From CAZGMN01 sp964645765 (GTDB lineage: Bacteria > Acidobacteriota > Aminicenantia > Aminicenantales > Aminicenantaceae), in contig CAZYBE010000007.1 in NCBI GenBank assembly GCA_964645765.1, forward strand, positions 1 through 64,000: a DNA stretch of 64,000 nt, in the 5' to 3' direction. Positions within the stretch are counted from its first letter, which is position 1. Every line of letters begins with the position of its first letter. The translations under genes were made by a program, and so were the position numbers. Positions 51,507 to 60,276 of this stretch are shown here, piece after piece. The notes under the pieces were generated by a model. The model was given only the letters and a program-made list of their open reading frames with translations. It did not search any database and was not told the DNA's origin.

Positions 51507-52420
51507 CTTTGCTTGACCACCTCCACAAATATATCCTCGAGGGTTTCAGTCCTTGGGGTAATGCTGTGGATTTTTCCTTTTTGAGACCAGACAAGCTCCA
51601 GGATTTTCTCCAGGTTTTCTTCCCTCAAGACTCTGAGCAGTATTCTCCCCCCCTTCACCGAAAAGCTCTCAGCCAGGCCCTTGAGCTTGTTCTCCTCGAT
51701 GCCGGAAAGGATGACTTCTGTAAAATAGATTTTTTCAGAGACAAGCTCGTGAAGGGCTCCTTGGCTAACGACCTCTCCGCTGACGATGATGGCCACCCTG
51801 TCACAGACCATCTCGATGTCCTGGAGGATGTGGGAGGAGAGAAAAACGGTCTTTCTTTCTTCTTTGAGCCGGACGATAATGTCCCTTACTTCTTTCCTTC
51901 CCAGCGGGTCAAGGCCTCCAAGCGGCTCATCGAGGATAACCAAGGAAGGGCTGTTAAGAAGGGCTTGGGCCAGGCCTACTCTCTGCAGCATGCCGCGAGA
52001 GAACTTTCGAAGCTGGAGGTCTAAAGCATTTTCCAGGCCGACAAGCTGAAGAAGTTCTTTGACCCTCTCCTCTCTCTCCTTTTTTCCCATGAGAAAGAGC
52101 TGGCTACAAAAATCGAGAAATTCTGAAGCAGTCAGATAATCATAGAAATAGGGATTCTCAGGAAGGTATCCGATTTTTTCTTTGGCCTGGAGGGAAAAAG
52201 GGTGAAGGCCGAAAATCTCTATGTTTCCTTTCTCAGGGCGGACGAGGCCAAGGATGCACTTGATGGTTGTGGTTTTGCCTGCTCCATTCGGGCCGAGGTA
52301 ACCAAAGATTTCTCCCTCCTCGACGGAGAGCGATATGCCCTTGAGGATTTTCTTTGTTTTTGGAATAAAGCCGAGCTTGAAGGATTTATGGAGGTCTTCA
52401 ACTTTTAATACGACAGCCAT
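51503..52420 (-). CDS. ABC transporter ATPase (CcmA/PilH-like)
   Basis: The 305-aa protein has Walker A GYLGPNGAGKTTTIKC, signature LRKFSRGMLQRVGLAQALL (the LSGGQ motif is altered to FSRGM), Walker B LVILDEPLGGLDPLGR and the switch His in FLSSHILQD. The C-terminal extension of about 80 residues is normal for the ABC-2 drug/Na-export subfamily. It starts the four-gene operon with permease, TPR protein and prepilin peptidase, suggesting a PilGHI-like accessory transporter; this is inference from context. Confidence 0.88.
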   Translation of the reverse strand: MAVVLKVEDLHKSFKLGFIPKTKKILKGISLSVEEGEIFGYLGPNGAGKTTTIKCILGLVRPEKGNIEIFGLHPFSLQAKEKIGYLPENPYFYDYLTASEFLDFCSQLFLMGKKEREERVKELLQLVGLENALDLQLRKFSRGMLQRVGLAQALLNSPSLVILDEPLGGLDPLGRKEVRDIIVRLKEERKTVFLSSHILQDIEMVCDRVAIIVSGEVVSQGALHELVSEKIYFTEVILSGIEENKLKGLAESFSVKGGRILLRVLREENLEKILELVWSQKGKIHSITPRTETLEDIFVEVVKQR

Positions 52421-52453
52421 GAAAACTCGTCCCTATTATACGGAAATCAGCAA

Positions 52454-54817
52454 TTATTTCAAATTCTCTTCAAACAGCTTGAAGATTCGCTTGTATTCAT
52501 CCGCCCAGGAGGAGCTGTTATGAAAGGTATGATTTTCTACTGGATAGAATGCCACCTCCCAGTTTTCTTTCTTGAGTTCTATCAGGCGCTGGACGAGCCT
52601 CGCCGTATCCTGAAAATGGACGTTGGTGTCGACCATGCCGTGGCAGATGAGCAGAGCGCCTTTGAGCCCTTCGGCAAAATAAATGGGAGAGCTCTGTTTA
52701 TAGGCTTCGCTGTCCTTCTGGGGAAGGTTAAGAATATCGACCGTGTAGCCTGGATGGTAGTGAGCCCAGTCGCTGACAGGCCTCAGGGCAGCTCCTGCCT
52801 TGAACTTTTCTGGAGTCTTGAACATGGCCATCAGCGTCAGAAAGCCTCCATAGCTCCCGCCATAGAGCCCGATTCTCTCCGGATTGACGTTCAATTCCTT
52901 GACCAGGTAGCTCGAAGCATCGACGATATCGTCAAGGTCCTTTCCTCCCATGTGGCGGTAGATGGCTACGCGGCAGTCTCGTCCGTAGCCGGCGCTTCCT
53001 CTGTAATCGACTTCCAGGACAAGATATCCATTTTTAATCAAAAAATTATGGAACAGGTATTCCCTGAAGTAAGTGCTGCTCCAGCCCTTGTGCGCATTCT
53101 GGAGGTAGCCGGCACCGTGGATGAAGATAACCGCCGGCCTTTGGGGATGCCAGTTTTTCGGTCTGTAAAGCCGGCAATAGACATCAAATCCGTCGCGGGC
53201 CTTGAAGGAGAGGACCTCAGGCTCATACCAGGGATAAGAGCGGAATTCTTCTGTTGTCGACAGGGTCAGCTTGCGGGCCTCAGCGCCGGACTTGTTTGCC
53301 TGGATGTAGAGTTCAGGAGGCTTGTTGCTCGAAGAGTAGAGAATGGCAAGATGCGATTCGTCAGGTGAGAGAAAGACTTCGTTGTGGCCGGTCATCGAAG
53401 TGATTTTCGTCCTCTTCCCTCCTTCCACAGGCATGGAATAGAAATGATGCTCGCCTGGGTGCTCTTCATTGGAGGCGAGATACCATCGCTTTCCGTCCTT
53501 GGAGAGCTGGGCTACGTAGACTTCAAACTTGCCATCAATGAGCTTCGTCTTCTCTTTTCCGTCAAGCGATGCCCTGTAGAGATGGGCAAAGCCATCTTTC
53601 TCAGAGATGTAATAGATGGATTGGCTCGAAGGCGCCCAAATAATATCTGTCAGCCCCAAATCGCCAATCCAGGCGTCGTCATGAACATTCTCGATAACGG
53701 TTGTTTTTCCGCTCTCCAGCTCAAGAAGCAGAAGCCATTCATCTTTGCGGTCTTCGGAGTTGGCAGTCAGAGCACATTTTTTCCCATCCGGAGACCAGTA
53801 GAAACTCGAGGGAAAGATTTTTCTTTCCCCTTGATTGTAATCGAGCCATTTCACCTCGCCATTTGAGACAGACATAATCCCGGCCTTGTATTCATTAGAG
53901 GATTGAGCAGCCTTGGTGTGCGATTCAATCGTTTCAGTGAATCCGGTTCTGGTGACGTAGTTGGGGACAATCGTCGTCTTGGCCTGGGGCACTTTTTCTG
54001 AGATTCTGAAGATGACATACTTTTCATCCGGGGAAAGGTCGAGAGAGACAACATCCTGCTCCTCGCTCAGAAAAAAGGGCTTTCTTCGAGTCTGGCTGCC
54101 AAAAAAGGGAAACATCCCCCTCTGGCCCGTTCTCTGTTCAGCTCTGCTGAATTCTTGAAAAAGCTCCCGCTGCTGGTCTGTGTACCATTTTTCGACTTCA
54201 TCCGGTTTCTTTGCCGGAGGAGGAGCCTTTTTCGAGAAAGATGTCATCTGGCGCAGGCCTCGGTCCTGAAGAGAAAGCAGGAAGAGGTTGCCTTGGCTGG
54301 TAAAATAGATTTTTTCCTGGTCAAAGGTGAAATTGACGTTTGTCTCCCTTTCATCGGTGGTGATGAGCTCAGTCATTTTTCCTGAAGGAATGTCGAGAAG
54401 GCTGATGTCGCCTCCCCGGACCAAAAGGGCTCTTTTTTGCTCTCTATCGAATTTAATCTCTATGCCAGGAAAGCCGAAGCCCGAAAAGCGGGAGAAGAAA
54501 GAGGAGGGCGCGGGCGGGAGCTTGAGAATGTCATCCAGAGTAACTTTCTGGGGGATTAACTCTGTCTTTGATAGTGCGTAGAACTCTGCACTTTTTTCTC
54601 CAGGTTTTTGCCAGCGGAAGTAGAGCTTTTTTCCGTCCACAGACCAGAGAATGCTTGAGGGAGAATTGCCGACGAGCTCCGGGCCTTCCATGATGCCATC
54701 GATGGTCAGTTTAAATTCTTTTGGCTTTTCTTTTTTCTCCTGAGCTTGAGCGCCTCTAAAAATGATCAGAGGAATAAGGATTAAGAGAAAAAGATGTTTT
54801 TTTGTAAATTGTTTCAT
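52454..54817 (-). CDS. S9 family prolyl oligopeptidase-like peptidase
   Basis: The protein is 787 aa from ATG 54817, which has GGAGG seven bases upstream; ATG 54829 is in frame but overlaps that site. Signal peptide 1-25 is followed by a beta-propeller (WSVDGKKLYFRW, LSPDEKYVIFRIS, WSPDGKKCALT). The alpha/beta hydrolase domain has nucleophile Ser655 in GLYGGSYGGF, Asp in VDTNVHFQDT and His in PVENHTFHNSSS. It is an exported serine peptidase of the DPP4/acylaminoacyl peptidase group, likely for peptide catabolism. Confidence 0.9.
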   Translation of the reverse strand: MKQFTKKHLFLLILIPLIIFRGAQAQEKKEKPKEFKLTIDGIMEGPELVGNSPSSILWSVDGKKLYFRWQKPGEKSAEFYALSKTELIPQKVTLDDILKLPPAPSSFFSRFSGFGFPGIEIKFDREQKRALLVRGGDISLLDIPSGKMTELITTDERETNVNFTFDQEKIYFTSQGNLFLLSLQDRGLRQMTSFSKKAPPPAKKPDEVEKWYTDQQRELFQEFSRAEQRTGQRGMFPFFGSQTRRKPFFLSEEQDVVSLDLSPDEKYVIFRISEKVPQAKTTIVPNYVTRTGFTETIESHTKAAQSSNEYKAGIMSVSNGEVKWLDYNQGERKIFPSSFYWSPDGKKCALTANSEDRKDEWLLLLELESGKTTVIENVHDDAWIGDLGLTDIIWAPSSQSIYYISEKDGFAHLYRASLDGKEKTKLIDGKFEVYVAQLSKDGKRWYLASNEEHPGEHHFYSMPVEGGKRTKITSMTGHNEVFLSPDESHLAILYSSSNKPPELYIQANKSGAEARKLTLSTTEEFRSYPWYEPEVLSFKARDGFDVYCRLYRPKNWHPQRPAVIFIHGAGYLQNAHKGWSSTYFREYLFHNFLIKNGYLVLEVDYRGSAGYGRDCRVAIYRHMGGKDLDDIVDASSYLVKELNVNPERIGLYGGSYGGFLTLMAMFKTPEKFKAGAALRPVSDWAHYHPGYTVDILNLPQKDSEAYKQSSPIYFAEGLKGALLICHGMVDTNVHFQDTARLVQRLIELKKENWEVAFYPVENHTFHNSSSWADEYKRIFKLFEENLK

Positions 54818-54861
54818 TTCGTCCTCCATTTTTTATTAATCACACAAAATCGGGGAACTGT

Positions 54862-54891
54862 AAAAAGGGGACAGCAGGCTGTCCCCTTTTT
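54862..54891. terminator. strong bidirectional hairpin terminator
   Basis: AAAAAGGGGACAG and CTGTCCCCTTTTT form a perfect 13-bp stem with a four-base loop and T-runs on both strands. On the minus strand it follows the flavin reductase-like gene and precedes the S9 peptidase. It shares its GGGGAC/GTCCCC core with the hairpins at 29446-29531. Confidence 0.75.
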
Positions 54892-55001
54892 CTCCAAAAT
54901 GAGGGAACTGTCTCTATTTTTTAAAGTCCCTATTTTTTAATCTTGTCATCGATTTTCATCGCAAGAGAAGGCTTATTGAGACATGTCTTTCACTTGAAAG
55001 C

Positions 55002-55562
55002 TCAGTCAGGAAGAACATGTTTGAGACTGTGCGAGTTGATGGTGATGTAGAAATCGCTTCCGAGATAAAGAAGAGGATGAATTTTTCTTGTGTTGAGGAC
55101 TCCCTCTTCGCTGAAACTCTTCTCTTCTTCGTGGATGGCCAAGACTTGACCGACAAAAAGGTCATGATCTCCGTAGGGTCTCGTTTCCACCAATTTGCAT
55201 TCAAAAGAGACATAGGCCTCTTCCAGAATAGGGGATTTGATAATTTTTGAAGGTGAAAGCTTGACCTGGAATTCTTTGATTTTATCCACATCGTGCCCGG
55301 ACCTTCTCCCCATTTGGGCTGAGAGTTTCACCCGTCTGCAATCGATGAAATTAACAGTAAATTCTTTCGCCTCAGAAATGACATGATGGGTGAATCTCTT
55401 TTTGGAGATGAGGATGCCAAAGAGAGGAGGGTCAAAGGAAAGGGCCGTGTGCCAGGCGCAGGACATGTAGTTGACTTGATTCCTTGAAGAAGCGCCGACA
55501 ATGGCCGCAGTGTAGGGATAAAAATGCTGGAATTTTTTGATTTGAGTGCTTACTTTTTTCAA
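55002..55562 (-). CDS. flavin reductase-like FMN-binding protein
   Basis: The 186-aa protein belongs to the flavin reductase-like split-barrel family: YPYTAAIVGASSRNQVNYM, SCAWHTALSFDPPLFGILIS, KKRFTHHVISEAKEFTVNF and LGSDFYITI. The start is TTG 55562: an in-frame TGA stands immediately before it and AGGAG is spaced six bases upstream, so an unusual start codon is forced by the sequence. It probably reduces or uses free flavin; the partner is unknown. Confidence 0.85.
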   Translation of the reverse strand: MKKVSTQIKKFQHFYPYTAAIVGASSRNQVNYMSCAWHTALSFDPPLFGILISKKRFTHHVISEAKEFTVNFIDCRRVKLSAQMGRRSGHDVDKIKEFQVKLSPSKIIKSPILEEAYVSFECKLVETRPYGDHDLFVGQVLAIHEEEKSFSEEGVLNTRKIHPLLYLGSDFYITINSHSLKHVLPD

Positions 55563-55627
55563 TCACATCTCCTCACGGTTTTTTTGAATTATAGTTATTT
55601 TTCGAGCAAAAGCAAAATTGGAGGCTC

Positions 55628-55765
55628 AGGCTGAGTAGTTAGAAAACACGCCGCTTTTGCCCCAGCGAGGCAAAAGCGGCTCGGTTTCAGGCTTCGCTCT
55701 CCTCTCCCTTCGGTCGAGGAACCATGCCCGCTCAGCCTTCAAACGGTTTTCTAACTACTCAGCCT
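55628..55765 (-). repeat. foldback element R4 (simple form)
   Basis: A perfect 20-bp inverted repeat (AGGCTGAGTAGTTAGAAAAC at 55628-55647; complement 55746-55765) encloses the family core in the opposite orientation to R2: hairpin CCGCTTTTGCC/GGCAAAAGCGG, the block CTCCTCTCCCTTCGGTCG and GGAACCATGCCCGCTCAGCC. With no nested or inserted parts, this is the best template for the basic unit (138 bases). It lies between divergent genes. Confidence 0.88.
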
Positions 55766-55874
55766 TCGCCTTAAAGAGTCCATAGCTTTTGTCCTTATAA
55801 TTTTTCCTGTATAATCCTCTTGCCTTTCTGCGCGAGGGCAGAGATATCTTTTTAAATTCCTTAGGAGAAAACAA

Positions 55875-56738
55875 ATGACAGACTTTGGAGGGGCGATAAA
55901 GCAGAGTCAGGATTACAACATTGCTATCATCGGAATTCCCTTTGATGAGAAGTCGTGCTACCTGAGAGGAGCGTCGAAAGGGCCGCAGGCTATCCGCGCT
56001 GCTTCAACCGGAAAAGCGATCAATGCCTGGACCGAGCTCGGTCGAAACTTGGAGGTCGATGGAGTTTTGGTTGACCTGGGGGATGTTGATGCAACAGGAA
56101 ATTTCGAACAGGTTTTTTCTCGAATTGAAAGAAGCATTCTCGAGATACTGGAGAAAAAGGCCGTGCCTGTTGTCTTGGGTGGTGACCATTCTATCAGCTA
56201 CCCGGTGGTCAAAGCCTTTGCCAAAAAATTCAAGCCCTTGGACATCCTTCATTTCGACGCCCATCCGGATTTGTACGAGGAGCTCTACGGCGACCGCTTT
56301 TCCCACGCCTGCCCTTTTGCCCGGATCATGGAACAGGGCTTGGCTGAGAATCTCGTCCAAGTCGGGATTAGGGCAGCCACGGGCGAGCACAGGGCGAAGG
56401 CCCGCGAGCACGGAATCCGGATGATCGAGATGAAGGATATCAATGATAACCTTTCTCTTGAGTTTTCCAACCCCCTCTACATCTCCTTTGACTTGGATTC
56501 GCTTGACCCTGCCTTTGCTCCTGGAGTCTCCCACCACGAGCCAGGGGGCCTTTCCACCCGTCAGGCACTGGGCATCCTTCAGACACTCAAAGCCAGAATC
56601 GTTGGCCTGGATGTGGTCGAGCTCAACCCAGAGAGGGATGTCTCAGGAATAACAGCCGCAGCTGCGGTGAAGCTCATCAAGGAAGTGGCGGGAAAAATTA
56701 TCATCGGCAACAGGTCGGAATCGAAGGAGGAATCATAA
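55875..56738 (+). CDS. speB: agmatinase/arginase-family ureohydrolase
   Basis: The 287-aa binuclear manganese hydrolase has the metal ligands in GGDHS (His), HFDAHPDLYEE (Asp, His, Asp) and SFDLDSLDPAFAPGVSHHEPGG (Asp, Asp). Overall length and the family's GIPFDEKSCYLRGASKGPQAIR entry loop favour agmatinase over arginase, giving putrescine and urea from agmatine. Together with speD this supports polyamine synthesis. Substrate choice within the family remains a prediction. Confidence 0.87.
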   Translation: MTDFGGAIKQSQDYNIAIIGIPFDEKSCYLRGASKGPQAIRAASTGKAINAWTELGRNLEVDGVLVDLGDVDATGNFEQVFSRIERSILEILEKKAVPVVLGGDHSISYPVVKAFAKKFKPLDILHFDAHPDLYEELYGDRFSHACPFARIMEQGLAENLVQVGIRAATGEHRAKAREHGIRMIEMKDINDNLSLEFSNPLYISFDLDSLDPAFAPGVSHHEPGGLSTRQALGILQTLKARIVGLDVVELNPERDVSGITAAAAVKLIKEVAGKIIIGNRSESKEES

Positions 56739-56786
56739 AGCTCATTTTTTCCAACTGGAGCATATAAAAAAAATCGATGAGGACCT

Positions 56787-57245
56787 TTAGATCAATCTTA
56801 TAATTTTCTCCAGCCACTCTTTATCAACTTCTGAAAAAGCATCGAATTTTCTGCTGTCGATATCGAGCACGGCCCAGACTTGGTTGCCCTTATCGAAAAG
56901 GGGAATGACTATCTCTGAGTTAGAGCGGCTGTCACAGGCAATGTGGTCCGGGAATTCATGGACATCAGGGACGATGATTGTTTTTTTGCCTCTGACTCCA
57001 GCCCAGCAGACTCCCTTGTTTTTCTCCAGCACCTGGCAGGCCAGCGGGCCTTGGTAAGGACCGACAATCAGTTCTCCTTCGACGAGAATATAAAATCCTG
57101 TCCAGAAGAACCAGGGCATCTTGTGGTGAAGGAGTGCGGCGACAGTGGCCATGCGCGCAATCTTGTTTCGAGTTTTGGACAAGAGTGCCTGGAGTTGCCT
57201 GTAAATTCTTTTGTACCTTTCTTCAATTTTTTTCTCGTCGGACAT
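56787..57245 (-). CDS. msrC: GAF-domain free methionine-(R)-sulfoxide reductase
   Basis: The protein is 152 aa from ATG 57245, which has GGAG seven bases before it; the frame continues upstream without similarity. It is a single GAF domain with the three fRMsr cysteines, in GPLACQV, KGVCWAGV and HIACDSRSNSEIV. The signature FFWTGFYILVEGELIVGPYQG is present. It reduces free methionine-R-sulfoxide using thioredoxin and protects against oxidation. It is a compact stand-alone protein convergent with speB. Confidence 0.88.
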   Translation of the reverse strand: MSDEKKIEERYKRIYRQLQALLSKTRNKIARMATVAALLHHKMPWFFWTGFYILVEGELIVGPYQGPLACQVLEKNKGVCWAGVRGKKTIIVPDVHEFPDHIACDSRSNSEIVIPLFDKGNQVWAVLDIDSRKFDAFSEVDKEWLEKIIRLI

Positions 57246-57711
57246 GGGCACTCTCCATAGAGAGAGAGTGCGGGCTGTTGTCAGCAAAAGGGGGGTTGAT
57301 GATGGGAACCAAAAAGGTGGGGATTCTCTCCAGCCCGCCAAAGAGAACCGTTCTTAATATACAGGAAAAGAAATCAATTGTAAAGAGGGAAATTAAAAAA
57401 ATTTTTATTTTTTTAACATGAACAAAAACAAGGACTTAGCTCAGAAAAATAAATATTTCTTCAATTTTCATTCCCTCTGCTTATTTTGAATTTAAGAAAA
57501 TCAGAAGCTCTTTTGGTCTTCAAAAACACTTGCTGAGCAGAGGAGATTGACTTTCGAGCTCTAAGGAAGAGTTGAGATTTTTTTGACAAATTTATCTTGA
57601 CAATGGCCTCTATTTCTTATAAATACTTGAGACAGACTTAAGAGGTGATTTGAAACACCCAAACTAAAGATCCAAAAAAAGGAGGAATTAATTATTAGGA
57701 AGGAGGCTTTG
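57246..57711. other. AT-rich intergenic region
   Basis: This is the divergent spacer between msrC and the FadL-like gene. Apart from the candidate promoter at 57597-57623 it holds long A/T runs (57395-57420) and no credible coding frame, repeat element or RNA that I can recognise. Confidence 0.5.
57597..57623 (+). promoter_or_regulatory. putative promoter of the FadL-like gene
   Basis: TTGACA (57597-57602) and TATAAA (57618-57623) are separated by 15 bases, slightly short of the optimum; a second TTGACA lies 15 bases upstream. The gene begins at 57712 with AGGAGG at 57701. Confidence 0.4.
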
Positions 57712-59049
57712 ATGAAAAGAAAAGTTTTTCTAATAACATTGTCTTTTCTGGTTTTTTTAGGTGTTAGCTCCTTGGTTCGTGGCGGTGGTTTTCTCATCTA
57801 TGAGCATGGAGCAGCAGCCATGGCCATGGGAGGTGCTTTTGTTGCCATCGCCAACAATCCCACGGCTGTCTTCCACAACCCTGCTGGCATTGCCTGGCTG
57901 GAGGGAACACAGGTTTCCGTGGGCACAACTTTGATCATGCCCAAGGCAACCTTAGACATGCCCTACGCCCCTCTCATCAATCCTGCCTATTCTAATTCTT
58001 ACGAGGCAAAAAAGCAGCTTTTCTATCCCTCAACGGCTTATATCACGCATAAATTAAGCGATAAAATCGTTGCTGGCTTCGGATTCTTTTCTCCTTACGG
58101 CTTGGGAACCAAATGGTCTGATCCTGATGAGGTTACATTTCCCTTAAGATTTCTCTCCACCAGGGATGATATGAAAACATTTGTCTTCAATCCGGTTATC
58201 GCCTACAAGGTCAGCGATAAATTCTCTTTAGGCGTTGGCGCCTTCTATGTCCGTTCAACAATAAAGTTTGATCTCGTTCAAGCTGTAGACCTCAGACTTT
58301 ATGGTGGAAGCATATACGAAGTGCCGACTTCGATAACAGACGGTAAGGGCAGTGGCTGGGGATGGAATGCTGGCGCACTTTTCAAGGGAGAGAAAGTTTC
58401 CTTAGGCCTCAATTTCCGCAGTGGCTTCAAGCTCGATTTCGAAGGAAATATCACACTTGATAGATCAAATGTTCCTACTACGCCTGTTACACCTTCTCTA
58501 ACTTTACGGGACTTGGTTCCAACCGGAGGCCCTGTTGCCACGTCTTTTAATTTTCCAAATATTTTCTGTGCGGGCGTTGCTTTCAATTTAACTCCAAAGC
58601 TTCTCCTTTCGGCAGATATCAACTATGTCTTCTGGAATACCTATGATAAATTCGACATCGCCATCGATTTTCCCGCTCCCTATCCTGACCAAGTTCAAAC
58701 GTTTGAGGAAAACTGGGATATTTCCTTCCTCTTTCGAGCAGGCGTGCAGTATCAATTGAACGAAAAATTTTCCCTGAGGGGAGGATTCCTTTATGACCAA
58801 ACTCCCCAGCCAACCGATACCATGGACCCCATTCTTCCTGATGCAGACCGCATGGCGTTCACTGCAGGCTTTGGCTATAAGGTTGGTAAGTTTGTTATTG
58901 ATGTCGCGGGTCAGTACGAGATTTTCTCTGACAGGATGAGTCCAAATAGGAAGATAGCCGCTTATCAAGTCGGCGGAATGAACCTTGGAGAGGGCACTTA
59001 CTCGACAAAGGCCCTGCTTATCGGTATCAGCTTAGGCTTTGTTTTCTAG
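57712..59049 (+). CDS. FadL/OmpP1-family outer-membrane transporter
   Basis: The protein is 445 aa from ATG 57712. A signal peptide (about 1-22) is followed by the FadL hallmark N-terminal hatch: GGGFLIYEHGAAAMAMGGAF and AIANNPTAVFHNPAGIAWL (the NPAG box). The body alternates as expected for a 14-strand barrel and ends with an aromatic residue (GISLGFVF). Such proteins take up long-chain fatty acids or aromatic hydrophobics, so it could feed the acyl-CoA dehydrogenase at 7611. Substrate is not predictable. Confidence 0.9.
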   Translation: MKRKVFLITLSFLVFLGVSSLVRGGGFLIYEHGAAAMAMGGAFVAIANNPTAVFHNPAGIAWLEGTQVSVGTTLIMPKATLDMPYAPLINPAYSNSYEAKKQLFYPSTAYITHKLSDKIVAGFGFFSPYGLGTKWSDPDEVTFPLRFLSTRDDMKTFVFNPVIAYKVSDKFSLGVGAFYVRSTIKFDLVQAVDLRLYGGSIYEVPTSITDGKGSGWGWNAGALFKGEKVSLGLNFRSGFKLDFEGNITLDRSNVPTTPVTPSLTLRDLVPTGGPVATSFNFPNIFCAGVAFNLTPKLLLSADINYVFWNTYDKFDIAIDFPAPYPDQVQTFEENWDISFLFRAGVQYQLNEKFSLRGGFLYDQTPQPTDTMDPILPDADRMAFTAGFGYKVGKFVIDVAGQYEIFSDRMSPNRKIAAYQVGGMNLGEGTYSTKALLIGISLGFVF

Positions 59050-59078
59050 CCAATAAATTCATTCTGGAGGTAAAATAA

Positions 59079-59276
59079 ATGGCTTATGAATTCACTAATT
59101 CCAAAGGGGTTAAGTACTATCTCCATTTCAAGGATGTCAATCTGAAAGGCGGTCGTATTCAGAGAATCTATTTTTTTGCTCGAGATGTCAGGCAAGGGGC
59201 ACTTAATTCTGTTCCTGCTGGCTATAAAGTCGTAGAGACAAAGAAGACAGGAATGCCCATCCTGAAGAAGGCTTAG
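59079..59276 (+). CDS. conserved small protein, unknown function
   Basis: The 65-aa protein is encoded 29 bases after the porin, with a GGAGG site. It reads as beta-rich with a YFFARD motif in the middle and the ending GYKVVETKKTGMPILKK. Small proteins with this 'YFF(A/S)...P.GY.V.E...G.P.L' pattern occur in many bacteria without assigned function. No signal peptide or membrane segment is present. An AT-rich foldback follows at about 59281-59302. Confidence 0.7.
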   Translation: MAYEFTNSKGVKYYLHFKDVNLKGGRIQRIYFFARDVRQGALNSVPAGYKVVETKKTGMPILKKA

Positions 59277-59452
59277 GCTTATAAAAATTTAAGAATTTTT
59301 ATTCATTTTCTTATCGAGAGGATTGCTCCGAGAAGAGTTTTCCCTCTTATATTATTTATTTTTAAACCTTCTCTTTTCTTGTCGCCGGCGAAGCCAAGGA
59401 TTTATTATTTTTGTTGTCTAACTAATCATAGAGCTTAGATAGGAGGTTTAAG

Positions 59453-60016
59453 ATGAGAAAATATGCACTCTTTGTAACTATCGCCTGCGCCATCTTGAGT
59501 TTCACTTTTTTCTCTGCCAGTCTTCTTGGCCAGGCAGAACGGAGTCCTTTATTTAAAAAGAAAGCGGCAAAGGAAGAATCGAAAGGGTATCCTCCTCAGA
59601 GGAGCTTCCTTGATTTAGGCGCTGAGCAGAAATCGAAATTGGAAGAATTCAGAAAGATTCGTCAGGAGGAGATGAAACAATTCCAGGAAAAGATGAAGCC
59701 GCTCCGCGAAAAGCTCCAAACCCTGCTCCGTGACCCCAATTCTGACCTGAAAGAAATCAATGCTCTCATCGACCAGACATCCAATCTTGGTGCGGATCAT
59801 CAGAAGAAAGTTATCGCCCAGAGAAGGGAGATAAGAAAGATTTTCACTCCTGAACAGCTGGAAAAATTGGAAAGATTCAGGAGATTTGCCGGAGCCAGGT
59901 TCTTTGGAAGGAGAGGATTTGGGATGTTTCCTCCAATGGGCAGAATGGGCTTCTTTGGGGGAAGAGGCGGTCCCGGAAGAGGCTTTCCTTTTATGATGAG
60001 GCGCTGGCGCTGGTAA
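59453..60016 (+). CDS. Spy/CpxP-like periplasmic protein
   Basis: The 187-aa exported protein has signal peptide 1-27 and AGGAGG seven to eight bases before the ATG. Two helical segments (LGAEQKSKLEEFRKIRQEEM, then IFTPEQLEKLERFRRF) show the LTxxQ-type spacing of Spy/CpxP/ZraP periplasmic chaperones or metal sensors. The last 35 residues are Gly/Phe/Arg/Met-rich (MGRMGFFGGRGG). A role in envelope stress protection or metal binding is likely. It is followed by a strong terminator. Confidence 0.75.
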   Translation: MRKYALFVTIACAILSFTFFSASLLGQAERSPLFKKKAAKEESKGYPPQRSFLDLGAEQKSKLEEFRKIRQEEMKQFQEKMKPLREKLQTLLRDPNSDLKEINALIDQTSNLGADHQKKVIAQRREIRKIFTPEQLEKLERFRRFAGARFFGRRGFGMFPPMGRMGFFGGRGGPGRGFPFMMRRWRW

Positions 60017-60061
60017 AGCATAAGCTTCAAGAAACAAAGCTTAGACAGCTCAGAATTTTTT

Positions 60062-60090
60062 GGCCCGATTCAAATCGGGCCATTTTTTTA
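60062..60090 (+). terminator. intrinsic terminator
   Basis: GGCCCGAT (60062-60069), a TCAA loop, ATCGGGCC (60074-60081) and then ATTTTTTTA end the Spy-like transcription unit. Confidence 0.9.
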
Positions 60091-60173
60091 TTTATGGCAC
60101 GAATGACAAGGAAAGACAGTCATAAGGCAAGGGGAGGTTCAATCAGCATTCGGCTGACTCAATAAGTTGTCAA

Positions 60174-60193
60174 CTGTCCTTTAACCAGGACAG
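60174..60193 (+). promoter_or_regulatory. candidate activator-binding palindrome
   Basis: CTGTCC (60174-60179) and GGACAG (60188-60193) are perfect inverted half-sites about 40 bases upstream of the sigma-54-type -24 box, a position suited to an NtrC-type activator. Confidence 0.4.
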
Positions 60194-60232
60194 GATTGAC
60201 TTTTCTTTCCTCACCCGCTACGAAAAAAATTC

Positions 60233-60248
60233 TGGCATGATTTTTGCT
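60233..60248 (+). promoter_or_regulatory. sigma-54 (-24/-12) promoter
   Basis: TGGCATG-ATTT-TTGCT matches the TGGCACG-N4-TTGCW consensus, with the GG and GC dinucleotides in exact spacing and only one base off. It lies 28 bases before ATG 60277. The window encodes a matching NtrC-type activator at 24348-25733. Confidence 0.65.
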
Positions 60249-60276
60249 GCTTTTTTTGAGCAGAAGAGGAAATAAA

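Noticed and set aside
15340..55765. CRISPR array
   Set aside because: The repeats are dispersed, about 140-280 bases, palindromic and without unique spacers or cas genes.
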